A stretch of 64,000 nt of DNA from Miltoncostaea sp963762825. Lineage in GTDB: Bacteria > Actinomycetota > Thermoleophilia > Miltoncostaeales > Miltoncostaeaceae. A model generated the notes under the pieces. It worked only from the letters and a program-made list of their open reading frames with translations. It had not been told where the DNA came from and ran no database searches. The DNA is taken from NCBI GenBank assembly GCA_963762825.1, contig CAVXLZ010000002.1, forward strand, positions 806,001 through 870,000. The letters run 5' to 3'. Below, piece by piece: positions 50,651-57,673 of the stretch (the stretch's first letter is position 1; each line of letters begins with the position of its first letter). The translations under genes and the position numbers were made by a program.

Positions 50651-50717
50651 CATGTGGCACCGACCACGCCCCCCCGCGGGGAGGACACACCACGCGGCTC
50701 GCGATCGGTGCCACATG
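50651..50717. repeat. 13-bp perfect inverted repeat with inner hairpin
   Basis: CATGTGGCACCGA (50651-50663) and TCGGTGCCACATG (50705-50717) are exact reverse complements separated by 41 bases, which include a CCCCGCGGGG palindrome. The element lies between the convergent receiver-like and csoR genes, so it could be a structured terminator or a protein-binding site. Confidence 0.6.
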
Positions 50718-50766
50718 ACGGCGGTCGGAGCGGTCCCGATCCGAGGGGGCTCGCCGCCGAGCGGTT

Positions 50767-51048
50767 CTACTTCGCCAGGGTGGCGAATCGCAGGAAAGTG
50801 GCGAGAGCGTCCTCGAACTCGCGCGTGCAATCGCCCTCTCCGGTGGCCGTGCAGGTCCGCAGGCGATCCGAGATCAGATGGAGCCCGACCTGATCGACCG
50901 CCGCTTTCACGGCAGCGAGCTGGGTGAGCACCTTCTGGCAATCGGCCCCCTCCTCAAGCATCCGCTGCACGCCGCGTAGCTGGCCCTCCGCTCTGCGGAG
51001 TCGCAGAACCAGCTGATCCGCCTCCCGCCGGGGTGTGGTGGTCGCCAT
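50767..51048 (-). CDS. CsoR/CstR-family transcriptional repressor
   Basis: 93 aa all-helical CsoR-family protein: LVLRLRRAEGQLRGVQRMLEEGADCQKVLTQLAAVKAAVDQVGLHLI. The family cysteines are Cys37 and Cys66. The residue four before Cys66, which is the copper-ligand His in CsoR, is Arg62 here. Loss of that ligand is a feature of the CstR-type persulfide sensors, so a sulfur or thiol signal is more likely than copper. It is the last gene of trxB-trxA-fmdB-csoR (7-base spacing), and a matching operator lies at 52633-52648 at the head of that operon, so it should autoregulate. Confidence 0.85.
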   Translation of the reverse strand: MATTTPRREADQLVLRLRRAEGQLRGVQRMLEEGADCQKVLTQLAAVKAAVDQVGLHLISDRLRTCTATGEGDCTREFEDALATFLRFATLAK

Positions 51049-51055
51049 CGACCGC

Positions 51056-51289
51056 CTACCCGCAGCCGCAGGATCCGCCGCAGCAGCCCCCGCCCCCGCC
51101 GAATCCCACGACGGACGGCGCAGCGCCGTCGCCCTTTCCTGGACGAGCGGTCACGAAGCCGGTGAAGAGCTGCCGGGCATCGGCGGCCCCGCACTTGGGG
51201 CACACCCGATCCTCCTCTCGGAGGAAGCCCTGGCGGAACGCTTCGAACCCGTGCTCGCACTCGACGCACGCAAGGTCGTAGCTCGGCAT
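51056..51289 (-). CDS. FmdB-type zinc-ribbon protein with Cys-rich tail
   Basis: 77 aa. MPSYDLACVECEHGFEAF and RVCPKCGAADA give two CxxC knuckles, as in the FmdB/CxxC_CXXC_SSSS family, followed by a linker and a Gly-rich Cys tail (GCCGGSCGCG). Family role is unproven; it likely binds zinc. It lies 4 bases after trxA and 7 before csoR, so it shares their regulation. The many exposed cysteines fit a thiol-stress operon. Confidence 0.83.
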   Translation of the reverse strand: MPSYDLACVECEHGFEAFRQGFLREEDRVCPKCGAADARQLFTGFVTARPGKGDGAAPSVVGFGGGGGCCGGSCGCG

Positions 51290-51293
51290 GCCG

Positions 51294-51620
51294 CTACTCC
51301 AGACCCAGGGCCTTCTCAAGCTGCGCCTTCGGCATGGCGCCGACGGCGTGGCGTGAGAGCTGGCCGTTCTCGAAGATCCCGATGAAGGGGATCCCCTGCA
51401 CGTTGTAGCGCTGGGCGATCGCGCCATGGGCGTCCACATCCAGCTTGCCCACCACGAGCGCGCCCGCGCGCTCCTTGGCGATCTGCTCGACAACCGGGCC
51501 GATCGTCCGGCACGGTCCGCACCATTCGGCCCAGAAATCGACCAGCACGGGCTTCTCGTTCTCCAGGACGGTGCCCTGGAAGTTGTCCGCGGTGATCTCG
51601 AGAACGCTCTCGTCTGCCAT
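51294..51620 (-). CDS. trxA: Thioredoxin
   Basis: 108 aa, with the classical active site WCGPC at 33-37 in VLVDFWAEWCGPCRTIGPVVEQIA, and the cis-Pro segment GIPFIGIFENG. It is a cytosolic thiol-disulfide reductant, recycled by the TrxB encoded 4 bases upstream. Confidence 0.96.
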   Translation of the reverse strand: MADESVLEITADNFQGTVLENEKPVLVDFWAEWCGPCRTIGPVVEQIAKERAGALVVGKLDVDAHGAIAQRYNVQGIPFIGIFENGQLSRHAVGAMPKAQLEKALGLE

Positions 51621-51624
51621 CTTC

Positions 51625-52605
51625 CTACCCTTCCGTTGATGGTGCGAGGGCCTGGCCGGCCTCCGCGCCGATGGTCCCGGCCGAGGACATGTTCGCCTCG
51701 AGCCAGCGCTCCGCATCCATGGCGGCCATGCACCCGCTCGCCGCCGCGGTGATCGCCTGCTTGTAGATCGTGTCCTGCACGTCGCCGCAGGCGAAAACGC
51801 CCTCGACGTTGGTCCGCGTGCCCGTCGTCTCGATGTAGCCCGACTCGTCGAGGGCGATCTGCCCGTCGAAGAGCGCCGTGTTGGGATCGTGTCCGATCGC
51901 GACGAACATCGCGGCGGCCGGGATGTCCTCCAGCTCGCCCGTGACGGTGTCGCGCACCCGGACGGCCTCGACCTTCTCCTCGCCGACGACCTCCTCCACC
52001 ACGGCGTTCCACCGGACGCGGATCTTCTCGTTCTCGAGCACCCGGCCCACCATGATGCTGGAGGCCCGGAACTCCTCTCGCCGGTGCACGATCGTCACCG
52101 ACGAGGCCATGCGCGCGAGGAAGAGGGCCTCCTCCATCGCCGAGTCCCCCCCTCCCACCACGACCATGGGCCGGTCGCGGAAGAAGAAGCCGTCGCAGGT
52201 GGCGCAGGTCGAGACCCCGAAGCCGCGCAGGCGCGTCTCGCTGGGGAGATCGAGCCATCGTGCCGAGGCCCCTGTGGAGACGACGATCGCGTTGGCGAGG
52301 TGCTCCTCGTCGTCCACCCAGACCCGGAAGGGCCGGGTGGAGAGGTCGACCCGCGAGACGTCCGCGGCTTCGAGGAGCGCACCGAAGCGCTCGGCCTGAG
52401 CGCGCATGTGCTGCATCAGCTCGGGTCCCTGGATGCCCTCCGGAAACCCGGGGAAGTTCTCCACATCGGTCGTGAGCATCAGCTGCCCCCCCGCACCGAA
52501 GCCCTCGGCCACGAAGGGGGACAGGTTGGCTCGGGCGGCGTAGATTGCGGCGGTGTAACCCGCCGGTCCTCCGCCGATGATGACCATGTCGTGGATGTCC
52601 TTCAC
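51625..52605 (-). CDS. trxB: Thioredoxin reductase (NADPH, FAD)
   Basis: 326 aa. The FAD-binding GGGPAGYTAA is at 11-20, the redox-active CATC at 134-137 (STCATCDGFFF), the NADPH-binding VVGGGDSAMEEA, and GVFACGDVQD near the end. GTG 52605 has GAGGAGGAG just upstream. It transfers electrons from NADPH to the adjacent thioredoxin. The promoter region, shared with the divergent zinc-ribbon gene, contains a CsoR-type operator. Confidence 0.95.
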   Translation of the reverse strand: MKDIHDMVIIGGGPAGYTAAIYAARANLSPFVAEGFGAGGQLMLTTDVENFPGFPEGIQGPELMQHMRAQAERFGALLEAADVSRVDLSTRPFRVWVDDEEHLANAIVVSTGASARWLDLPSETRLRGFGVSTCATCDGFFFRDRPMVVVGGGDSAMEEALFLARMASSVTIVHRREEFRASSIMVGRVLENEKIRVRWNAVVEEVVGEEKVEAVRVRDTVTGELEDIPAAAMFVAIGHDPNTALFDGQIALDESGYIETTGTRTNVEGVFACGDVQDTIYKQAITAAASGCMAAMDAERWLEANMSSAGTIGAEAGQALAPSTEG

Positions 52606-52632
52606 GCTCTCCTCCTCGTCGCCACCTCTCAC

Positions 52633-52648
52633 ATACCCATGGGGGTAT
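52633..52648. promoter_or_regulatory. CsoR/CstR-type operator
   Basis: ATACCCATGGGGGTAT is a palindrome with perfect 6-base arms (ATACCC/GGGTAT) around four bases, the form bound by CsoR/CstR tetramers. It lies 27 bases upstream of the trxB GTG and overlaps the TATCCT -10 box of the divergent zinc-ribbon gene, so occupancy should silence both. The family repressor is encoded at the end of the trxB operon. Confidence 0.82.
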
Positions 52649-52651
52649 CCT
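52646..52651 (+). promoter_or_regulatory. -10 box of the leaderless zinc-ribbon gene
   Basis: TATCCT is followed by 6 bases and GTG 52658. Its first three bases are part of the CsoR-type operator. Confidence 0.55.
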
Positions 52652-52657
52652 AGCATC

Positions 52658-52870
52658 GTGTCAGAACACTGCCGTTTGTGTGAAGGCCCCCTCGAGCCCA
52701 CGGTCGTCTCGGGCATCGTCTCCCTCAAGCGCCGGCGGTCCGCGATGGCCTCCGGCCGCGTGAGCGCCATACGCGCCGAGACCTGTGTGGACTGCGGGTA
52801 CACCGAGCTGTTCGCGGAGAAGCCGGAGCGGCTCTTCTCGGACCTCCATCGGGAGAGGGATCCGGGCTGA
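52658..52870 (+). CDS. Small zinc-ribbon protein
   Basis: 70 aa from GTG 52658, 6 bases after a TATCCT box. Two CxxC pairs (Cys5/Cys8 in CRLC and Cys43/Cys46 in CVDC) and an intervening basic strand-rich segment resemble the small zinc-ribbon nucleic-acid-binding proteins (YgiT/MqsA N-terminal-like). A longer in-frame reading from 52577 would overlap trxB and the operator and is unlikely. The gene shares the operator with trxB. Confidence 0.75.
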   Translation: MSEHCRLCEGPLEPTVVSGIVSLKRRRSAMASGRVSAIRAETCVDCGYTELFAEKPERLFSDLHRERDPG

Positions 52871-52877
52871 CGCCTCG

Positions 52878-53456
52878 CTACCCGGCGATGTCCGTCGGGG
52901 TGCGGCGCGGCAGCCAGACGAGCTTGTTGCCGACGCCGGTCGGGCGGCGACAGGCCGCGTAGTAGCGCCGGCCCTCGGTGCGCTCGACGGCGCGGATGCG
53001 CCGCGCGTCCTCGAGGGTCGCGGCACCCCAGGCCGCCAGCATGCCCACCACGACGCCCTCGGCGGTGCCGCCTCTGCCGAGCACCCCGATCAGGAATGTC
53101 AGCATTGCGGCCCCGCCCACCGTGAGGACGACCGTCGAGAACGCCGCCCAGCGGCGCCAGTCGCGCGGGGTGGCCTCCAGGCGCCGCGGCCCGCTCGCGC
53201 GCACGGCCTGGGGCAGGCGCACCGAGGGCAAGGCCGTCTTGCGCAGCCACACCCGGAAGAGCGGGTAGCTGATCACCCCGGTCAGCCCGGTGATGCCGAG
53301 GGCGGCCGCATACCAGCGGCTGTCGAGCCCCTTGTCGGTGGCGGCCTGGAGCCCGACCGAGAGAAGGAGCATCAGACCGGCCACGCCGATCAGGGTCCAC
53401 GAGAAGAGCCGGGCGAGGCTCGCGTAGCCCCACAGCCTCTCGCCGGTCTGCGTCAT
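52878..53456 (-). CDS. Four-helix membrane protein of unknown function
   Basis: 192 aa, with helices at about 17-37, 47-67, 103-123 and 128-146. A basic segment (ASGPRRLEATPRDWRRW) lies between the second and third. No family is recognised. ATG 53456 is 6 bases after TAGCCT (leaderless). It faces away from the MFS gene, sharing a compact divergent promoter region. Confidence 0.7.
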   Translation of the reverse strand: MTQTGERLWGYASLARLFSWTLIGVAGLMLLLSVGLQAATDKGLDSRWYAAALGITGLTGVISYPLFRVWLRKTALPSVRLPQAVRASGPRRLEATPRDWRRWAAFSTVVLTVGGAAMLTFLIGVLGRGGTAEGVVVGMLAAWGAATLEDARRIRAVERTEGRRYYAACRRPTGVGNKLVWLPRRTPTDIAG

Positions 53457-53462
53457 CCGATC

Positions 53463-53489
53463 AGGCTACTGCAACCCCGGGGCTATGCT
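53463..53489. promoter_or_regulatory. Compact divergent leaderless promoters
   Basis: TAGCCT (minus strand, 53463-53468) sits 6 bases before ATG 53456, and TATGCT (plus strand, 53484-53489) sits 6 bases before GTG 53496. The two -10 boxes are only 15 bases apart, so each promoter's upstream region overlaps the other's core. Confidence 0.55.
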
Positions 53490-53495
53490 CGGCTG

Positions 53496-55007
53496 GTGAA
53501 GCACCGCGCCGAATCTCGTTTCGTCGCGACCCGGGCCCGGCTGCTCGCGCACCCCCGCTGGCGCTGGATGGCGCTGATGGTGGTGGCGAGCGGCATGATG
53601 CTCTCGGTCGTCAACGTCAGCATCGTCAACATCGCCCTGCCGACGATGGCAGCCGATCTCGGCGTGGACGTCCCCTCGATCTCGTGGGTCGTGACGGCGT
53701 TCCTGGTCACCCAGGCCACCCTCATCGCGCTGGCCGGGCGCGCCGGGGACCTCTACGGCCGCCGGCGAGTCTTCGTGCTCGGGGTGGTGGTGCTCTGCAC
53801 GGGGTCGATCCTCTGCGCCCTGGCGTGGAACGCCCCGTCGCTCGTCGGCTTCCGCATCCTCCAGGCGATGGGCGCGTGCGCGATGGCGCCGACCGCCTAC
53901 GCCTACGCGGCCGAGCTGTTCGGGCCGCGCGAGCGGGGTGTCGCGCTCGGCGTGATGGGCGGCGTGCTGGGCCTCGCCCCAGTGCTCTCGCTCAACATCG
54001 CGGGTGTCCTCGTCGGGTCTCTCGGGTGGCGCAGCGTCTTCTGGTTCAGCCCGGTCATCGGCGTCGTCGTCCTCGCCGGCGCCGCCCTCGTGCTCGTGGA
54101 GCTGCGCCCGGCCGACGCCGACCGCGACTTCGACCTCCCGGGAGCGGGCCTCGCCGCGGTCGGCATGTTCGCCCTCCTGCTGTCGCTCTCGCGCGGGGAG
54201 GCCTGGGGATGGGTGTCCGGTCGCACGCTCGGCTCCGCAGCCCTCGGGACCGCCGTGCTCGGGGTGTTCGTGCTGCACGAGTCCCGGGCGGCCCGCCCGA
54301 TGCTCGATCTGAAGCTCCTGCGCCGGCGCTCGCTGGCCACCTCGAACCTCGCGGCGATGGCCTCATCGGCGGCGCTCTTCGGCGTCCTGATCCTCCTGCC
54401 CTTCTACCTCACGGCCGTCCTCGGCTTCAGTCCGGTGCTCCTCGCCTTGGCGATCACGCCGATCGCCGGTTCGTTCATGGTCGTGGCCCCGCTGGCCGGG
54501 CGCTCGATCGGTCGCGTCGGATCCGACCGTCTCGCCACCGGTGGCTTTCTGATCTCGGCCGCCGGGGCCGCGTGGATGGCGGTCACGTCGACGTACCAGG
54601 ACTACACCCTCCTCGTGCCCGGGCTCCTGCTCTTCGGGGTCGGGCTGGCCATCTCGACCTCGCCCATCACGCTCACGGCGATCCACGACGTTCCGGCTTC
54701 TCGGCTCGGTGTGGCCTCCGCGCTTCCCAACATCAGCCGCTACACCGGCGGGGCGCTCGGCGGCGCCGTGCTCGGGGCGATCCTGCACGCGCACCTCACG
54801 ACCGGCCTCGATCGCGCCCTCGGCCAGCTCTCGCCCTCCGGCCGCGAGCTGGTGGCCGAGGGCTTCCGCTCGGCGGTCGTCGTGGCCGCCGGCTTCCTCC
54901 TGCTCGCCGCTGTGGCGGCGGCGGGGATGCCGCGCCTCGACTCCCAGGACCCGACCCCTGCGCCGGTGGGCCCGCTGGCCGGCATCGACACCCCGGCGGT
55001 CCGATGA
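53496..55007 (+). CDS. MFS transporter, DHA2 (14-helix drug:H+ antiporter) family
   Basis: 503 aa with about 14 helices. Motif A between helices 2 and 3 is LAGRAGDLYGRRRVF. The N-terminal VVNVSIVNIALPTMAADLGVDVPSISWVVTAFLV is the DHA2/EmrB-QacA signature. It exports hydrophobic or toxic compounds, but the substrate cannot be predicted. The GTG start is leaderless. The 3' end overlaps the next gene (ATGA). Confidence 0.9.
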   Translation: MKHRAESRFVATRARLLAHPRWRWMALMVVASGMMLSVVNVSIVNIALPTMAADLGVDVPSISWVVTAFLVTQATLIALAGRAGDLYGRRRVFVLGVVVLCTGSILCALAWNAPSLVGFRILQAMGACAMAPTAYAYAAELFGPRERGVALGVMGGVLGLAPVLSLNIAGVLVGSLGWRSVFWFSPVIGVVVLAGAALVLVELRPADADRDFDLPGAGLAAVGMFALLLSLSRGEAWGWVSGRTLGSAALGTAVLGVFVLHESRAARPMLDLKLLRRRSLATSNLAAMASSAALFGVLILLPFYLTAVLGFSPVLLALAITPIAGSFMVVAPLAGRSIGRVGSDRLATGGFLISAAGAAWMAVTSTYQDYTLLVPGLLLFGVGLAISTSPITLTAIHDVPASRLGVASALPNISRYTGGALGGAVLGAILHAHLTTGLDRALGQLSPSGRELVAEGFRSAVVVAAGFLLLAAVAAAGMPRLDSQDPTPAPVGPLAGIDTPAVR

Positions 55008-56023
55008 CGCTGCGCATCGGCGCGTTCTTCGCGCCCGTACGTGACACGCCCCGGCACATCGCCCTCGCGGAGGAGCTCGGTTTCGCCTCGGCCTGGTGCT
55101 ACGACTCGCCGCTGCTCTACCACGATCCATTCGCCACCCTGGCTCGCGCCGCCGATCTCACGAGCCGCATCGGCCTCGGCGTGGGGGTCGTCGTGCCGGG
55201 GCTGCGCGCGCCGGTCGCCACGGTCGCCGCCGTGCGGACGCTCTCCTCGCTCGCACCCGGCCGGGTGACTCTGGCCGCCGGGGCGGGCTTCACCGGCCGC
55301 TTCACGCTGGGCCTCGGCCCGGTGAGGCTGTCGCGGCTGGCACGGGAGGTCGACGACATCCGCGGCCTCCTCGCCGGCGAGGAGCGGGCTCACTCCGAGG
55401 GCGGCCGGCCGGTGCGTGACATGCCGGTGCCCGGGGCGGAGGGCTCGGGCACCGTGCCGATCTACGTCTCCTGCAGGGGCCCGAAGGCACAGGCCCTCGC
55501 CCGGGAGCGGGGGGACGGGGCGATGACCGGGATCCTCTATCCCGGCGGCCTCGCCTCCCTGCGAGAGGCGATCGGAGCGGACATTCCGCTGGTCGTCCAC
55601 GCCGTCGGATCGGTGGCCGACGAGGGTGAGGCGCTCGACAGCCCGCGGTTGCGAGCCGCGGTGGGACCGGTGGTGGCCGTCGCCTTCCACGCTTTCGCCG
55701 AACAACCCTGGCGCCTGGAGGGGCTCGACCAGGCGCTCCAGGCGCAGGCCGCCGACTACATCGCCGCCGTGACCGCCGCCTATCCGGCCGACCGACGCCA
55801 CCAGGTCCTCCACCGCGGGCACCTGGCCGAGCTGGTGCTGCCCGAGGACGAACCGGTCGTGACCGCGCAGACCATCGCGCGCATGTCCTTCACGGGCAGC
55901 GCGTCGCAGTTGCGCTCGCGAGCCGAGCAGCTCGCCCTCGACGGGGTCACCGAGCTGGCCGTCCAGCCGGGCGGTGACATCCCCTCGGAGCTCCGTCGCC
56001 TCGCCGCCGCCCTCCTGGGCTGA
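55004..56023 (+). CDS. LLM-class F420-dependent oxidoreductase
   Basis: 339 aa luciferase-like protein. LAEELGFASAWCYDSPLLYHDPFATLARAADLTSRIGLGVGVVVPGLRAPVATVAAVRTL, then GRVTLAAGAGFTGRFTLG, which matches the F420-binding barrel of this class. The substrate is unknown. It is coupled to the MFS exporter by ATGA, which suggests a modify-and-export pair acting on the same compound. Confidence 0.83.
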   Translation: MTLRIGAFFAPVRDTPRHIALAEELGFASAWCYDSPLLYHDPFATLARAADLTSRIGLGVGVVVPGLRAPVATVAAVRTLSSLAPGRVTLAAGAGFTGRFTLGLGPVRLSRLAREVDDIRGLLAGEERAHSEGGRPVRDMPVPGAEGSGTVPIYVSCRGPKAQALARERGDGAMTGILYPGGLASLREAIGADIPLVVHAVGSVADEGEALDSPRLRAAVGPVVAVAFHAFAEQPWRLEGLDQALQAQAADYIAAVTAAYPADRRHQVLHRGHLAELVLPEDEPVVTAQTIARMSFTGSASQLRSRAEQLALDGVTELAVQPGGDIPSELRRLAAALLG

Positions 56024-56025
56024 GC

Positions 56026-56047
56026 CTGAGGTGCCGCGCGACCTCAG
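56026..56047. terminator. Hairpin between convergent genes
   Basis: CTGAGGT (56026-56032) pairs with ACCTCAG (56041-56047) across an 8-base loop, between the LLM and esterase stops. No T-tract. Confidence 0.5.
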
Positions 56048-56685
56048 ACGGGCGTGGCCAGCCAGGCCGTAGCGGCGTCGAGGTCGTCCTGCCCCAGACC
56101 GTGGCCGCGCTGCGACCAGTGCTCGGTGACATCGGCTCCGCGTTCGCGCAGGGTGGCGATGAGACACCTCACCATCCGTTCCGGGATCATGGTGTCGGCG
56201 ATGCCCGCTGCGGCCAGCACCCGCACCTCTCCCATGTGGAGGTCGTCCGGGATGGGACAGGGCTGGAGCCCGCGAAGCAGCACGGCGCCGTCGAGCAGGC
56301 CGGGGTGGCGGATCATCAGCGCCGTGGCGGCGTTGGCGCCGTTCGAGTAGCCGACGGCGTAGATCCGCCGGCCCCCGAGCCCGTGCTCGACCAGGGCGGC
56401 GCGGACGAAAGCCGCGAGCTCATCGATGCGCTCGTTCAGATCGGGGAAGGCGAACGGGTCCTCGGGCGAGCGGCTGAAGAAGCGGGCCATCCCCTGCTCG
56501 AGCACCGGTCCCCGCGGCGAAACGAGTGCACCCCCCGGTGCCAGCGATCGCCCGAGCGCCATCATCTCGCGCTCGTCGCCCCCGGTGCCGTGCAGCATCA
56601 ACAGCACCGGGAGCGCGGAGTCGCCCGGAGCCACCTCGTGGCGCCATCTCCCGAGGATCGTCGCCCCCTCGTGAGGGTTGGTCAC
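56044..56685 (-). CDS. Phospholipase/carboxylesterase-type alpha/beta hydrolase (MhqD-like)
   Basis: 213 aa. LLMLHGTGGDEREM (oxyanion loop), nucleophile Ser114 in GYSNGA, Asp164 in GIADTMIP and His195 in QRGHGLG form the triad. MhqD and related small esterases of Bacillus share this size and pattern and belong to the methylhydroquinone-induced regulon. It is coupled (ATGA) to the ring-cleaving dioxygenase gene, which also occurs in that regulon. Confidence 0.85.
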   Translation of the reverse strand: MTNPHEGATILGRWRHEVAPGDSALPVLLMLHGTGGDEREMMALGRSLAPGGALVSPRGPVLEQGMARFFSRSPEDPFAFPDLNERIDELAAFVRAALVEHGLGGRRIYAVGYSNGANAATALMIRHPGLLDGAVLLRGLQPCPIPDDLHMGEVRVLAAAGIADTMIPERMVRCLIATLRERGADVTEHWSQRGHGLGQDDLDAATAWLATPV

Positions 56686-57605
56686 GAACGCACCGCCCAG
56701 GCCGCCCGCGGATCGGGGAGCGGGGTGAGGCGGGCCTCGACCTCGCGGCGGTGGGGTTCGAGCCAGCTCGGCAGGATCACCTTCGTCCCGAGCTCCTCGA
56801 GGGAGAGGTCGCGGGTGAACCCGGGGCCGTCGTCGGCGATCTCGTAGAGCACCCCGCTGGGCTCCCGGAAGTAGATGGAGTGGAAGTAGTACCGGTCGAT
56901 GACCGGGGTGGCGCCGACCCCGGCCTCCCTCAGCCGATCATCCCAGAGGGGATGCTCGGCGACGGTCGTGCCCCAGGCCACGTGGTGGACGGTGCCGGAG
57001 CCCTGCAGGCCGCGCTCGGGCGGGGGAGGGTCGAAGGCGATCGTCGCGCCGCGCCGCTCCCCGCGCAGCTCCCATGTCGATTCGTCGATCGCCTGCGCGC
57101 CGAGCACCCGCTCGAGCAGCGGCCCGCTCCGTCCGGGAGAGCCGTAGGCCCGCACCCCTACGAAGCCGCCGATCGCGTGCTCGTCGGGGATCTCGGGGTG
57201 GTTCGCGCGCAGCGGCGCATCGCGTGCGTCGATGATGAGCTCGTGGCCGACCCCCTCCGGGTCGTCGAAGCGGACCGCCCGGCCGCCTGCTCCGGTCTCC
57301 ACTCCCTCCACCGCGAGGCGCTCGCGCCAGAAGGCGAGTGCGTCGGGCGACGCGACCCGCCACACGATCCGGTGGACCATCCCCCGCCCCGGGCGCCCGC
57401 GGCGAGCCCCCGGGTACTCGAAGAAGGTCAGCTCGGCGCCCGGGGAGCCCTGCTCGTCGGCGTAGAAGAGGTGGTAGACGCCCGGATCGTCCTGATTGAC
57501 GGTCTTCGCCGCGAGCCGGAGGCCCAGCACGCGCGTGTAGAAGTCCACGTTCGCCGGGGCATCGCCCGTGATCGCGCTGATGTGATGGATCCCCTCGAGA
57601 CGCAC
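56682..57605 (-). CDS. VOC-family ring-cleaving dioxygenase (MhqO-like)
   Basis: 307 aa from GTG 57605, where the conserved RLEGIHHISAITGDAPANVDFYTRVLGLRL begins and GGAGG lies just upstream; GTG 57620 is an alternative. Two VOC modules: first with IHHISAI and MVHRIVWRV, second with TVHHVAWG and GVLYEIADD (metal-binding His/Glu). MhqO-type enzymes open quinone or hydroquinone rings. An imperfect palindrome at 57619-57638 overlaps the promoter, so the gene and its coupled esterase are probably induced by electrophiles or quinones. Confidence 0.84.
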   Translation of the reverse strand: MRLEGIHHISAITGDAPANVDFYTRVLGLRLAAKTVNQDDPGVYHLFYADEQGSPGAELTFFEYPGARRGRPGRGMVHRIVWRVASPDALAFWRERLAVEGVETGAGGRAVRFDDPEGVGHELIIDARDAPLRANHPEIPDEHAIGGFVGVRAYGSPGRSGPLLERVLGAQAIDESTWELRGERRGATIAFDPPPPERGLQGSGTVHHVAWGTTVAEHPLWDDRLREAGVGATPVIDRYYFHSIYFREPSGVLYEIADDGPGFTRDLSLEELGTKVILPSWLEPHRREVEARLTPLPDPRAAWAVRS

Positions 57606-57618
57606 GGCCCCTCCGGTC

Positions 57619-57638
57619 ACTTGATTGCGGAGTCAAGT
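57619..57638. promoter_or_regulatory. Palindromic operator of the dioxygenase-esterase operon
   Basis: ACTTGATTGCGGAGTCAAGT has perfect 6-base arms (ACTTGA/TCAAGT) around eight bases. It overlaps the TATACT -10 box (minus strand, 57636-57641) and lies between the box and the start codon, the ideal place for a MarR/HxlR-type repressor. No regulator gene is adjacent. Confidence 0.65.
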
Positions 57639-57661
57639 ATATCGCACCGTGGGGAAGCCGC

Positions 57662-57667
57662 TACCCT
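57662..57667 (+). promoter_or_regulatory. -10 box of leaderless rlmN
   Basis: TACCCT is followed by 6 bases and ATG 57674. Confidence 0.5.
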
Positions 57668-57673
57668 CACCGG

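Noticed and set aside
52785..53495. Upstream in-frame extension of the MFS gene
   Set aside because: It overlaps the opposite-strand membrane-protein gene and lacks hydrophobic or conserved sequence; the leaderless GTG at 53496 fits better.
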